Source of the DNA: Bacteroides helcogenes P 36-108
Lineage (GTDB): Bacteria; Bacteroidota; Bacteroidia; Bacteroidales; Bacteroidaceae
Direction of reading: 5' to 3'
Length of the DNA stretch: 64,000 nt
NCBI RefSeq assembly: GCF_000186225.1
Contig: NC_014933.1
Span: 2,728,001 to 2,792,000 of the forward strand
Positions 16,802 through 24,679 of the stretch are shown in pieces. The position numbers and the translations under genes were made by a program. Within the stretch, counting starts at the first letter, position 1; each line of letters opens with the position of its first letter. Below the pieces are notes generated by a model. It was given only the letters and a program-made list of their open reading frames with translations, made no database searches and was not told the origin of the DNA.

Positions 16802-17751
16802 TGTATTATTTGGTAGTTCTGGTTCTGCTATTCGTGACAGAACTTTTTTATTTCAGGGTGGCTGACAAGTGTAATATCATTGACAAGCCGAATGAGCGCA
16901 GTTCCCATACAAGGGTCACTTTGCGCGGCGGTGGCATCATCTTCTATTTCGGTGCGTTGGCCTACTTTCTGACAAGTGGCTTTGAATATCCTTTGTTTAT
17001 GCTTGCCTTGACACTGGTCACGTTCATCAGCTTTGTGGATGATATCAAGTCCACCCGACAGATTACGAGATTGATTTTTCATTTCTCGGCTATGGGATTG
17101 ATGTTCTGCCAATGGGGCTTGTTCTCCTTGTCTTGGTGGTGGATTGTCATTGCCTTGATTGTCTGTACGGGTATCATCAATGCCTATAACTTCATGGATG
17201 GGATCAACGGCATCACGGGTGGTTATTCCTTGGTTGTGCTAATTGCCTTGGCGATCATCAATGCGAAAATTATTCCTTTTGTTGAAGCAGATTTCATTTA
17301 TACAGTGATTTGTTCTGTCGTGGTCTTCTGTTTCTTTAATTTCCGCAAGAGAGCGAAATGCTTTGCGGGTGATGTGGGTTCTGTAAGTATTGCTTTTATT
17401 CTTCTTTTCCTGATAGGCAAACTGATTATCCGTACAGGAGATTTCAGTTGGATTGTCTTGCTGTCCGTCTATGGTGTTGACAGCGTGTTGACTATCATTC
17501 ACCGCCTGATGCTTCATGAGAATATCGGTTTGCCTCACCGTAAGCATTTGTATCAGCTTATGGCGAATGAACTGCAGATCCCTCATGTGGTGGTTTCTTC
17601 TGTTTATATGGCGGTTCAAGCTGCCATTATAATAGGATATGTATTCTGTCTGAATCATGGCTATCTCTATTTATCGGTAGTTGTTCTGTTACTGAGTCTG
17701 GTTTACATCTGTTTTATGAAGAGATATTTTAAACTTCATCAATTTACGTAA
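16798..17751 (+). CDS. WecA/WbpL-type undecaprenyl-phosphate sugar-1-phosphate transferase
   Basis: This is a polytopic membrane enzyme of 317 residues (about nine to ten helices). It starts the repeat unit by placing a HexNAc-1-phosphate on undecaprenyl phosphate at the inner face of the membrane. Family motifs are SSHTRVTLRGGG near residue 36, SFVDDIKST, NAYNFMDGINGITGG and GLPHRKHLYQLM. The first ATG of ATGATG is used because it overlaps the preceding stop; 16801 is equally possible. It is the last gene of the locus, followed by a terminator. Confidence 0.9.
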   Translation: MMYYLVVLVLLFVTELFYFRVADKCNIIDKPNERSSHTRVTLRGGGIIFYFGALAYFLTSGFEYPLFMLALTLVTFISFVDDIKSTRQITRLIFHFSAMGLMFCQWGLFSLSWWWIVIALIVCTGIINAYNFMDGINGITGGYSLVVLIALAIINAKIIPFVEADFIYTVICSVVVFCFFNFRKRAKCFAGDVGSVSIAFILLFLIGKLIIRTGDFSWIVLLSVYGVDSVLTIIHRLMLHENIGLPHRKHLYQLMANELQIPHVVVSSVYMAVQAAIIIGYVFCLNHGYLYLSVVVLLLSLVYICFMKRYFKLHQFT

Positions 17752-17776
17752 TGTCAGTATTTTATATATTAGATTT

Positions 17777-17809
17777 AGAAAGTAGTCTTAATAGGCTACT
17801 TTCTTTGTA
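17777..17809 (+). terminator. Terminator of the capsule operon
   Basis: AGAAAGTAG (17777-17785) pairs perfectly with CTACTTTCT (17796-17804) around a ten-base loop, which can close further with TC/GG. A short T-rich stretch follows. It is 25 bases after the last capsule gene. Confidence 0.65.
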
Positions 17810-17824
17810 TATGGCGGTGGGGAT

Positions 17825-17856
17825 TTTGAATCTTCACCGCCTTTTGCGTATATTTG
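17825..17856 (+). promoter_or_regulatory. cobA promoter
   Basis: TTTG at 17825-17828 and TATATTTG at 17849-17856 with 20 bases between match the Bacteroides promoter. A start near 17863 leaves a leader of about 16 bases, too short for a cobalamin riboswitch. Confidence 0.75.
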
Positions 17857-17878
17857 CACAATAAAGATCAGAATTATA

Positions 17879-18451
17879 ATGAAAAGAGTCTATACCAGAA
17901 CCGGTGATAAAGGAATGACCGGCATTCACGGTGGTGCACGTGTTCCGAAAGATGATATTCGTATTGAAGCTAATGGTTGTCTGGATGAACTGAATGCTAT
18001 AATCGGCATTATACGTTCCATGCTCCCGGCTGATGATGAGTGGCAGAATCTGTTGCATACGGTTCAGCGGGAGTTGATGGTTGTAATGAGTCACGTGGCA
18101 ACTCCTCCGGGGGTGGTGAATCCTAATCCTGTCTCGGCAGCGGAACTTGTCTTGCGTTGTGAAAAAGAAATGGATAGCATGACAGGGCAATTGCAAGAGA
18201 ACGGTTATTTTCTTTTGCCGGGCGGAACACCCGTATCTGCCCAACTTCATTTTGCCCGTACCGTAGCTCGCCGTGCAGAACGTCGCTTATGGACACTCAA
18301 GCATCGGGAACCTGTCAACGGAGATATTCTGTGCCTCGTAAACCGTCTTTCTGATTTGTTCTTTGTGATGGCGCGCATGGAGATGCAGCGCCAGAAATGG
18401 CCGGAGGAGAAGTGGCAGGAATTTGCATATAAAAGAAAGAACGGGAAATGA
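17879..18451 (+). CDS. cobA: PduO-type cob(I)alamin adenosyltransferase
   Basis: The enzyme transfers adenosyl from ATP to cob(I)alamin or its precursors. The N-terminal motif YTRTGDKGMTGIHGG (residues 5-19) is the ATP-binding signature, followed by EANGCLDELNAIIG. The C-terminal helix has ARTVARRAERRLWTL and NRLSDLFFVMAR, both typical of the trimeric PduO fold. It is 190 residues, the normal length. It is a single-gene unit between the capsule terminator and the convergent pncB. The symbol follows functional use; structurally it is PduO, not CobA/BtuR. Confidence 0.93.
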   Translation: MKRVYTRTGDKGMTGIHGGARVPKDDIRIEANGCLDELNAIIGIIRSMLPADDEWQNLLHTVQRELMVVMSHVATPPGVVNPNPVSAAELVLRCEKEMDSMTGQLQENGYFLLPGGTPVSAQLHFARTVARRAERRLWTLKHREPVNGDILCLVNRLSDLFFVMARMEMQRQKWPEEKWQEFAYKRKNGK

Positions 18452-18494
18452 TGACTAATGATTGATACAATTCAGGTATATCGGTATATGACAA

Positions 18495-19667
18495 TCAATC
18501 ATTAACCATCAGCCGCAAATCGTACAAACAAGCCTGTACCTCTGCCTCACTGCCGATGTGTTTTCCCGCATCGTCCGATAGCTTCACGCATTCCCGCCAT
18601 TCCTGGTTGACATTCATTTTGCACCGGGTCAGTTTCATTACGATATTAGAAGGCTTGAAGCCGGTATCGTTGGTCAGATTTGTGCCGATGCCGAAAGCAC
18701 AACGTATCTTTCCGCGACAATGTTCCTGAATGTCGAGCGCTTTGTCAAAATCCAAAGCATTACTGAATACGATGGTTTTGGTGGTTGAGTCAATTCCTAA
18801 TTCATGATAGCGGGCAACAAGTTTATCGGTAAAATCAAATTCATCACCGGAGTCGCAGCGTACTCCGTCGAATAGCTTGGCTTGCTTGCGGCTCAGGTTA
18901 CTCAGAAAGATGCCGGAAGTGTAGGTGTCCGACAGGGCGATACCTAAATCACCGTCATATACATTCACCCAGTTTTCCAGTGCCATATAATTGGCATGCT
19001 TATAGCCGAACTGTGCACCATGAAACATGAACCATTCATGAGGATGCGTGCCCATAGGCTTCATACCATACTTCATGGCAAAGTGACAATTGGAAGTTCC
19101 GGTACAATATTGAGAGGTTTGTTTCAGATAGTTTATCACTTTGTCCTGTACGTCAAAGGAAAAACGCCTGCGTGTCCCGAATTCAGAGAAAGGCAGCCGA
19201 TGCTCATTAGATAGGGCTACCTTTTCGGAAAGCTTGCAGATAATACTGTCCAAGTCTGCAATGTTTCCAAGAAATTTGTTTTTGATTTCCGATACGATGG
19301 CGAGTAAGGGTACTTCATATAGGGTTGCTTTATATAAGTAGTCTGTTATTTCAATGTTGAGGTGATGCTCGTCATCCAAATGTATTTTGACCTTATCGGG
19401 CTGGAATCGGAAAGAGGACAACCATTCCCAGTAAACAGGGGGCAAAAAACGGCAGTGGCGGGTCATGTAGTCCAGTTCATCGCCGGTGAGTGTCACTTGT
19501 GCAAGTTGGATAACTGCCTTTTTGAGAATCTTCAAAAATTTATTTGTATAAGCCGTTTCATCCCTATCCTTGAAGCTGAATGTCCCCATAGCATTGGGAA
19601 ACAATTTGATATAGGCATACGAAGTTGTGAATTTATATAGGTCTGTATCTAATATTGTATGAATCAT
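18495..19667 (-). CDS. pncB: Nicotinate phosphoribosyltransferase
   Basis: It makes nicotinate mononucleotide from nicotinate and PRPP in NAD salvage. The protein (390 residues) starts MIHTILDTDLYKFTTSYAYIK, the PncB N-terminus, and has EFGTRRRFSFDVQ, GTSNCHFAMKYGMKPMGTHPHEW, which carries the region of the regulatory histidine, and RCDSGDEFDF. Family length is about 390-400. It is convergent with cobA. A link to cobT, which consumes nicotinate mononucleotide, is possible but not shown. Confidence 0.94.
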   Translation of the reverse strand: MIHTILDTDLYKFTTSYAYIKLFPNAMGTFSFKDRDETAYTNKFLKILKKAVIQLAQVTLTGDELDYMTRHCRFLPPVYWEWLSSFRFQPDKVKIHLDDEHHLNIEITDYLYKATLYEVPLLAIVSEIKNKFLGNIADLDSIICKLSEKVALSNEHRLPFSEFGTRRRFSFDVQDKVINYLKQTSQYCTGTSNCHFAMKYGMKPMGTHPHEWFMFHGAQFGYKHANYMALENWVNVYDGDLGIALSDTYTSGIFLSNLSRKQAKLFDGVRCDSGDEFDFTDKLVARYHELGIDSTTKTIVFSNALDFDKALDIQEHCRGKIRCAFGIGTNLTNDTGFKPSNIVMKLTRCKMNVNQEWRECVKLSDDAGKHIGSEAEVQACLYDLRLMVND

Positions 19668-19806
19668 TAGCTGATATTTCTAAGTTATGACAATTTATTT
19701 CGGGCATGAAGATAGTGACTTTTTTTCATTTTATTGCCATCAATCTGTTAACAACCGAATATTCTTATTAAACCATGTTATAAGATCACTTGTTGGATAT
19801 ATAAAT

Positions 19807-19837
19807 TTTGGAAGTTTTTTAGAATGTCGTACATTTG
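19807..19837 (+). promoter_or_regulatory. Promoter of a candidate small RNA
   Basis: TTTG (19807-19810), 19 bases, TACATTTG (19830-19837) is a full Bacteroides promoter match. It lies in the gap between pncB (opposite strand) and the outer-membrane gene. A strong terminator begins 45 bases later, so this promoter appears to serve a very short transcript. Confidence 0.75.
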
Positions 19838-19843
19838 TACTGT

Positions 19844-19911
19844 GTTTTTCATAGTATTAGATTTAAGGTTAACAAAAGATTGGCTGTCTGGGATAGATAG
19901 CCTTTTTTTTT
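19844..19911 (+). ncRNA. Candidate small RNA or attenuated leader (about 68 nt)
   Basis: From the predicted start near 19844 the transcript would reach a hairpin of GGCTGTCT (19882-19889) with AGATAGCC (19895-19902) and a run of nine Ts (19903-19911), a convincing intrinsic terminator. No ORF lies inside. Either it is a stand-alone small RNA of about 68 nt, or it is the prematurely ended leader of the gene at 19960. A second -7-like box, TACTTTTG at 19913-19920, lies directly behind the T-run and could drive that gene separately. Confidence 0.55.
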
Positions 19912-19959
19912 GTACTTTTGCGCTTGTAATATTGAAGGCGATTACTTATAAAAACTATC

Positions 19960-20625
19960 ATGAAAATATCTGTTAAACATTGTTTCCTGTTGTTTGGATT
20001 GCTGATGCAAGGTGTACCATTTTCTGCCCAAAACACTTTTGGAGGGAATTCTAAGCTATCTGTTTATGCGGGTACATCCCGTTATATGGGCAAATTCGTC
20101 GGCATTACCAATAATTCTTCTTCCTATCGGAACGGTCTGAGAAATGGTACAGTCTGGAGTGCGGATTATTATTATACGGGCATCGGTACTTCTTCCTGCA
20201 GGTTTGCATCCGGTTTTATGTATCAGGGGAGTCGATACAACAACTATTATGAAGAAGGGACGGACAAGATACAAATGCATTATATTGCTCCACAGGCAGC
20301 ATTCTATTATGTGAAGCCCCAATATAGCTTCTCTGCAGGAGTCGGTGTAGGGTATCAGTTATATAAAGATAAGAGTACCGTGTTTGACAAGCCTCGTGAT
20401 GTGTCAATGAATAAACTGGCCTTTAATATTTCGGCAGGAGGAGAGTATCTGTTTACTTCCCATGTAGGAATTGCGGTAAAATTGAACTGGATTACTTCAG
20501 GTTCGGACACTTATTCCGTCAAATATCATGGTAGGGAATGGCAGGTGGAAACTCCTCAATTAAGCGATGGAGGTGGGGCATTTTCCCAACTATCTTTTTT
20601 AATAGGTTTGAACTTTCATTTTTAA
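19960..20625 (+). CDS. Uncharacterised outer-membrane beta-barrel-like protein
   Basis: This is a 221-residue protein with a signal peptide (MKISVKHCFLLFGLLMQGVPFSAQ). The mature part has alternating aromatic and glycine-rich strands (for example YYYTGIGTSSCRFASGFMYQ and FSAGVGVGYQLYKD), ending FSQLSFLIGLNFHF with a terminal aromatic, as usual for outer-membrane barrels. I do not recognise a specific family. It begins a tight group with a lipoprotein (12-base gap) and cobQ (6-base gap), so it may work with cobamide metabolism. That is only inferred from the neighbours. Confidence 0.75.
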   Translation: MKISVKHCFLLFGLLMQGVPFSAQNTFGGNSKLSVYAGTSRYMGKFVGITNNSSSYRNGLRNGTVWSADYYYTGIGTSSCRFASGFMYQGSRYNNYYEEGTDKIQMHYIAPQAAFYYVKPQYSFSAGVGVGYQLYKDKSTVFDKPRDVSMNKLAFNISAGGEYLFTSHVGIAVKLNWITSGSDTYSVKYHGREWQVETPQLSDGGGAFSQLSFLIGLNFHF

Positions 20626-20637
20626 TACAGGCAGATT

Positions 20638-21060
20638 ATGAAATATATATTGCTTATTTGTACACTCCTGCTTTGCCTCTCCTGCGAGGAAGATAAGTCT
20701 GTTGACCCGACACTCATGCCGCAGGAAACTACTACCGGTGAGAACACTTTCGGCTGTTTGATAGATGGCTGGGTGTATGTAAGCGGCAGATGGGGAACAC
20801 CCGTTACAAGTGTTTCGAAGGAGGATGGAAACACTTATCTGACGATAGATGCAAAAGTAGGACCAACCTCCCATATACGTATCAGTATCGTCAATCCTCA
20901 GCAAGAAAAGGCTGTCGCTTATATTAAAGCCAGCTTTGATTCTCAGGAACTTGAAGACGGGAAGGTCATCGTTACCCGTATGAGTGATGGCATTATCAGC
21001 GGGACTTTTGAAGGAACGCGTTTGAAAAAAGGTCGTTTCGATTTGAGATATAAAGAGTGA
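20638..21060 (+). CDS. Uncharacterised lipoprotein
   Basis: This 140-residue protein has a lipoprotein signal: MKYILLICTLLLCLSC, with the lipidated cysteine at residue 16 followed by EEDKS. The acidic residues after the cysteine resemble the surface-export signal of Bacteroidetes lipoproteins. The mature domain begins with a GENTFGCLIDGWVYV segment, a form seen in small Bacteroidetes lipoproteins of unknown function. It is too small to be the B12-binding propeller BtuG. It lies between the barrel-like gene and cobQ. Confidence 0.78.
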   Translation: MKYILLICTLLLCLSCEEDKSVDPTLMPQETTTGENTFGCLIDGWVYVSGRWGTPVTSVSKEDGNTYLTIDAKVGPTSHIRISIVNPQQEKAVAYIKASFDSQELEDGKVIVTRMSDGIISGTFEGTRLKKGRFDLRYKE

Positions 21061-21066
21061 TATATT

Positions 21067-22578
21067 ATGAATAAACTTCATCCCGTCATGTTTGCCGGAA
21101 CCGGTAGCGATGTGGGTAAGAGCATTATTGCTGCCGCTTTTTGTCGTATTTTCAGACAAGACGGTCATCGGCCTGCTCCATTTAAAGCGCAGAATATGGC
21201 TTTGAATTCGTATGCAACTCCCGAAGGTCTGGAAATAGGACGTGCACAGGCTGTACAGGCTGAAGCTGCCGGTATTCCCTGTCACACAGACATGAATCCT
21301 TTATTATTGAAGCCGCAATCTGACCATACTTCGCAAGTGGTTCTTAATGGCCGTCCTATCGGCAACCGGAACGCTTATGATTATTTCCGTAAAGAAGGAC
21401 GGGAGGAGTTACGCCGTGAAGTCTGTGATGCATACGACCGACTGTCTTCACGGTATAATCCTGTGGTGCTGGAAGGAGCTGGAAGCATTTCTGAGATTAA
21501 CTTGCGCGATACAGATCTGGTAAATTTGCCTATGGCGCTGCATGCCGGAGCAGATGTTATCCTTGTGGGAGATATTGATCGTGGTGGTATTTTTGCCAGT
21601 GTTTATGGTTCTATGATGTTGCTCCGTCCTCATGAAAGGGAACGTATAAAAGGTATCCTTATCAATAAGTTTCGCGGAGATATTTGTCTTTTTGAGTCCG
21701 GAGTCAGGATGCTGGAAGAACTTTGCGGTATTCCTGTGGTGGGGATTGTTCCATACTATAAAGATATCTATATAGAGGAAGAAGATTCGGTGGCTCTTGC
21801 CACAAAATCCGTGCAGGCAGAATGTGGTAAAGTTAACGTGGCTGTTATTCTGTTGCGCCATCTCAGTAATTTTACGGATTTCAATGTACTGGAACGTGAT
21901 TCTCGTGTGCACTTGTTTTATACTAATAATGTGGAGGAATTGGCAAAAGCCGACATTATCCTACTGCCCGGTAGCAAGAGTACGCTTGATGATCTATATG
22001 AATTGCGCCGCAATGGGGTGGCTGCTGCCATCATTCGTGCACATCGTGAAGGAGTTACGGTAATGGGTATATGCGGTGGTTACCAGATGATGGGACAGGA
22101 AGTGCTTGACCCGGCTCATGTGGAGGGGGACATAGAGCGTCTGCCAGGTCTGGGACTGCTACCAGTAAGCACCCGGATGATGGGAGAGAAAGTGACGAGA
22201 CAGGTACGATTCCGGTTAATGGATGGCGAAAAGCGGAATATGGAGAAGTTTCCATTGCAAGGCTATGAGATACACATGGGAACCACTGTTCCGGCAGGAG
22301 ACACTCCCGCTTCTCCTCTGAATATATTGGAAGGAGGCACTGCAGATGGGTATTTCGTGGATTCTACCTGTATGGGTACATATATTCATGGCATTCTTGA
22401 TAATCCGGAATTTATTGATTTCCTGCTCGAACCTTTTGCGGATAAACTTGCCGGAACGGCAAAGACTTTTGATTACCATAGCTTTAAAGAAGAACAATAT
22501 GACAAGCTTGCCGAACACGTACGTCGTCATGTGAATATGCCACTTATCTATCAAATACTTACAGAAAATTATGATTGA
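21067..22578 (+). CDS. cobQ: Cobyric acid synthase
   Basis: This is a glutamine-dependent amidotransferase (CobQ/CbiP) that amidates the b, d, e and g side chains of adenosylcobyrinic diamide. N-terminal ATPase motifs are FAGTGSDVGKSIIAAA (about residues 10-25) and APFKAQNMALNSY. The C-terminal glutaminase has MGICGGYQMMG (Cys about 336) and GYEIHMG. The length is 503 residues, as usual. It sits 6 bases after the lipoprotein and overlaps cobD by 8 bases, so the group is co-transcribed. Confidence 0.95.
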   Translation: MNKLHPVMFAGTGSDVGKSIIAAAFCRIFRQDGHRPAPFKAQNMALNSYATPEGLEIGRAQAVQAEAAGIPCHTDMNPLLLKPQSDHTSQVVLNGRPIGNRNAYDYFRKEGREELRREVCDAYDRLSSRYNPVVLEGAGSISEINLRDTDLVNLPMALHAGADVILVGDIDRGGIFASVYGSMMLLRPHERERIKGILINKFRGDICLFESGVRMLEELCGIPVVGIVPYYKDIYIEEEDSVALATKSVQAECGKVNVAVILLRHLSNFTDFNVLERDSRVHLFYTNNVEELAKADIILLPGSKSTLDDLYELRRNGVAAAIIRAHREGVTVMGICGGYQMMGQEVLDPAHVEGDIERLPGLGLLPVSTRMMGEKVTRQVRFRLMDGEKRNMEKFPLQGYEIHMGTTVPAGDTPASPLNILEGGTADGYFVDSTCMGTYIHGILDNPEFIDFLLEPFADKLAGTAKTFDYHSFKEEQYDKLAEHVRRHVNMPLIYQILTENYD

Positions 22579-23602
22579 AGGACATGGAGATGACTCCTAT
22601 AAATATAAGCGCCCGATAACGGCGAATTTCAGTTCAAATGTTTACAGCAAAGTGGATCTTTCCTGCCTGAAAGCACATTTATGTGCCCACATCGAAAGTA
22701 TAGGGAATTATCCCGAACCGGAGCCATATACGCTTGAGGCCCGCCTGGCAACCGAATACCATCTGCCGGCTGATGCAGTATGTGTGACAAACGGCGCAAC
22801 CGAGGCAATCTATTTGATAGCACAGACTTTTCGTGGTACAAATACTGCTATCGTGCAGCCTACGTTCAGTGAGTATGCCGATGCGTGCCGCATGCATGGG
22901 CATAAGATAACTTCACTCTATCGGCTTCCAGAAGCCAAAGATGGTTATCTTCTTCCGGAAAAAGTGCAGATGTTGTGGCTCTGCAATCCGAACAATCCGA
23001 CAGGGACAGTGGTTGATAAAAAGTATTTGACGGAACTTATCAGGCATAATTCGAAGGTGGGATTTGTCATAGACCAGTCTTACGAATATTTCACCTTACA
23101 CCCGTTGTTTTCTCCATCTGAAGCTGTGGAATTTCCTAATGTGCTCTTGTTGCACTCTATGACTAAGCGTTATGCAGTTCCGGGATTGCGTTTGGGATAT
23201 GTGACCGGTAACGGAGGGTTGTTGAAGCGTTTGCGAGTCAATCGAATGCCTTGGTCTGTGAATCAGCTTGCCATTGAAGCCGGACTTTATCTGCTGGAGA
23301 ACGATGTGCCTAACTCTTTGGATGTTTCCGGATATTTACAGGAAACTGCCCGGTTGTGTGCGGTTCTTGGGAGTGTCGGCGGTTTGGAGGTATGGGCCAC
23401 TGAAACGCACTTCATGTTGGTACGGCTTCGTTTCGGCAAGGCTTCTGCACTGAAGGAGTATCTTGCCGGAGAGCATGGTATTCTTATTCGTGACGCTTCT
23501 AATTTTGACGGACTTGATGAACATTTTTTCCGTATCGCCACACAGACACGTGAAGAAAATGATAGGCTTGTGGATGCAATAAAACAATGGATGGTAATAT
23601 GA
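22571..23602 (+). CDS. cobD: L-threonine-O-3-phosphate decarboxylase/aminotransferase-like
   Basis: This is a PLP-dependent fold-type I protein of 343 residues related to histidinol-phosphate aminotransferase. Motifs are NGATEAIYLIAQ, LCNPNNPTGTV (about residues 137-147), and SMTKRYAVPGLRLGY with the PLP lysine. Between cobQ and cbiB it fits CobD, which makes the aminopropanol phosphate that CbiB attaches to cobyric acid. The start overlaps the cobQ end by 8 bases and the stop overlaps cbiB (ATGA). Confidence 0.9.
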   Translation: MIEGHGDDSYKYKRPITANFSSNVYSKVDLSCLKAHLCAHIESIGNYPEPEPYTLEARLATEYHLPADAVCVTNGATEAIYLIAQTFRGTNTAIVQPTFSEYADACRMHGHKITSLYRLPEAKDGYLLPEKVQMLWLCNPNNPTGTVVDKKYLTELIRHNSKVGFVIDQSYEYFTLHPLFSPSEAVEFPNVLLLHSMTKRYAVPGLRLGYVTGNGGLLKRLRVNRMPWSVNQLAIEAGLYLLENDVPNSLDVSGYLQETARLCAVLGSVGGLEVWATETHFMLVRLRFGKASALKEYLAGEHGILIRDASNFDGLDEHFFRIATQTREENDRLVDAIKQWMVI

Positions 23603-24567
23603 TGGAAGATGTATTTATACTTTTAGGGCTTATTTTCAATCTGAACTTACCTTTGTTGACTGCCTGGCTTCTTGATCATTGGCTGGGAGACCCGCTTTGG
23701 ATGCCGCATCCTGTAGTGGCTTTCGGTAAGGCAATCTCTTTTTGCGAGCATCGGCTGAACAAAGGGAACGGGCGCTTTCTGAAAGGTGCGTTGATGTCTG
23801 TTATATTGGTTGTGAGTGTATATTTCATCACTTTCTTCCTGCTTCGCCAAGCGGCATATTTTTCTCCCGGTTTACTGCTCACTTTACAGATTCTTCTGAT
23901 TTTTTACTGCTTGGCAGGTACTACATTAGTGCGCGAAGTGCGTGAGGTTTTCAAGGCGACGGATCGTTCGCTGGATGAGGGCAGGAAGCAGGTTGCACGC
24001 ATCGTAGGCCGTGACACTTCTGATTTGTCCGTTCAGGAAGTGCGTATGGCTGCTTTGGAAACACTGGCAGAAAATCTCAGCGATGGAGTTATAGCTCCTT
24101 TGTTCTGGTATTTGTTATTAGGAGTTCCGGGTATGCTTGCATATAAGATGATTAATACGCTGGACTCAATGACGGGTTATAAAAACGAACGTTATCGTCA
24201 TTTCGGTTGCTTTGCAGCCCGCCTGGATGATATTGCCAACTATATACCTGCCCGTCTAACTGCCTTTCTTATGATACTGGCTTCCGGACGTCCCAGACTA
24301 CTTTCTTTTGTGGGGAAGTATGGCAGTCAGCATGCCAGTCCCAATTCCGGTTATCCGGAATCTGCTCTTGCCGGTATTTTGAATTGTCGTTTTGGCGGTC
24401 CTCACAACTATTTCGGAGAAGAAATTTGGAAACCTTATATCGGATATAATAACCGTCCTCTGACAACTGACGACATGAATATTGCGGTTCACATCAATAG
24501 GCGTGCGGAATGGCTGATGGTAGTAGCAGTGATATTCACTGCCACACTGATTTCCTTTTGTTCTTAA
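23599..24567 (+). CDS. cbiB: Adenosylcobinamide-phosphate synthase (membrane)
   Basis: CbiB joins aminopropanol phosphate to adenosylcobyric acid. It is a membrane protein with about five helices and motifs LLDHWLGDPLWMPHPV near residue 20, ENLSDGVIAPLFWY and INTLDSMTGYKNERY, all conserved in the family. An ATG at 23587 is in frame, but 23599 is preferred because it overlaps the cobD stop (ATGA); 23602 is also possible. It ends the cobQ-cobD-cbiB series. No terminator is obvious before the kinase promoter. Confidence 0.93.
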   Translation: MMEDVFILLGLIFNLNLPLLTAWLLDHWLGDPLWMPHPVVAFGKAISFCEHRLNKGNGRFLKGALMSVILVVSVYFITFFLLRQAAYFSPGLLLTLQILLIFYCLAGTTLVREVREVFKATDRSLDEGRKQVARIVGRDTSDLSVQEVRMAALETLAENLSDGVIAPLFWYLLLGVPGMLAYKMINTLDSMTGYKNERYRHFGCFAARLDDIANYIPARLTAFLMILASGRPRLLSFVGKYGSQHASPNSGYPESALAGILNCRFGGPHNYFGEEIWKPYIGYNNRPLTTDDMNIAVHINRRAEWLMVVAVIFTATLISFCS

Positions 24568-24594
24568 AATTGTTATAATTTCATTTATTTTTTC

Positions 24595-24625
24595 TTTGTT
24601 TATTGGAGATGTTATAATATCTTTG
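24595..24625 (+). promoter_or_regulatory. Promoter of the tandem kinase genes
   Basis: TTTG (24595-24598), 19 bases, TATCTTTG (24618-24625) is a perfect Bacteroides promoter. The start near 24632 leaves a leader of about 48 bases to the kinase ATG. Confidence 0.8.
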
Positions 24626-24679
24626 TGTGTCTCTTATATCTGATGGCGGAAAATAAACCTCGTATGAGACGTTTTATAA

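Noticed and set aside
18457..18503. Inverted repeat AATGATTGAT/ATCAATCATT between cobA and pncB, as a terminator
   Set aside because: The 27-base loop is long, no T-run follows, and one arm is pncB coding sequence including its stop codon.
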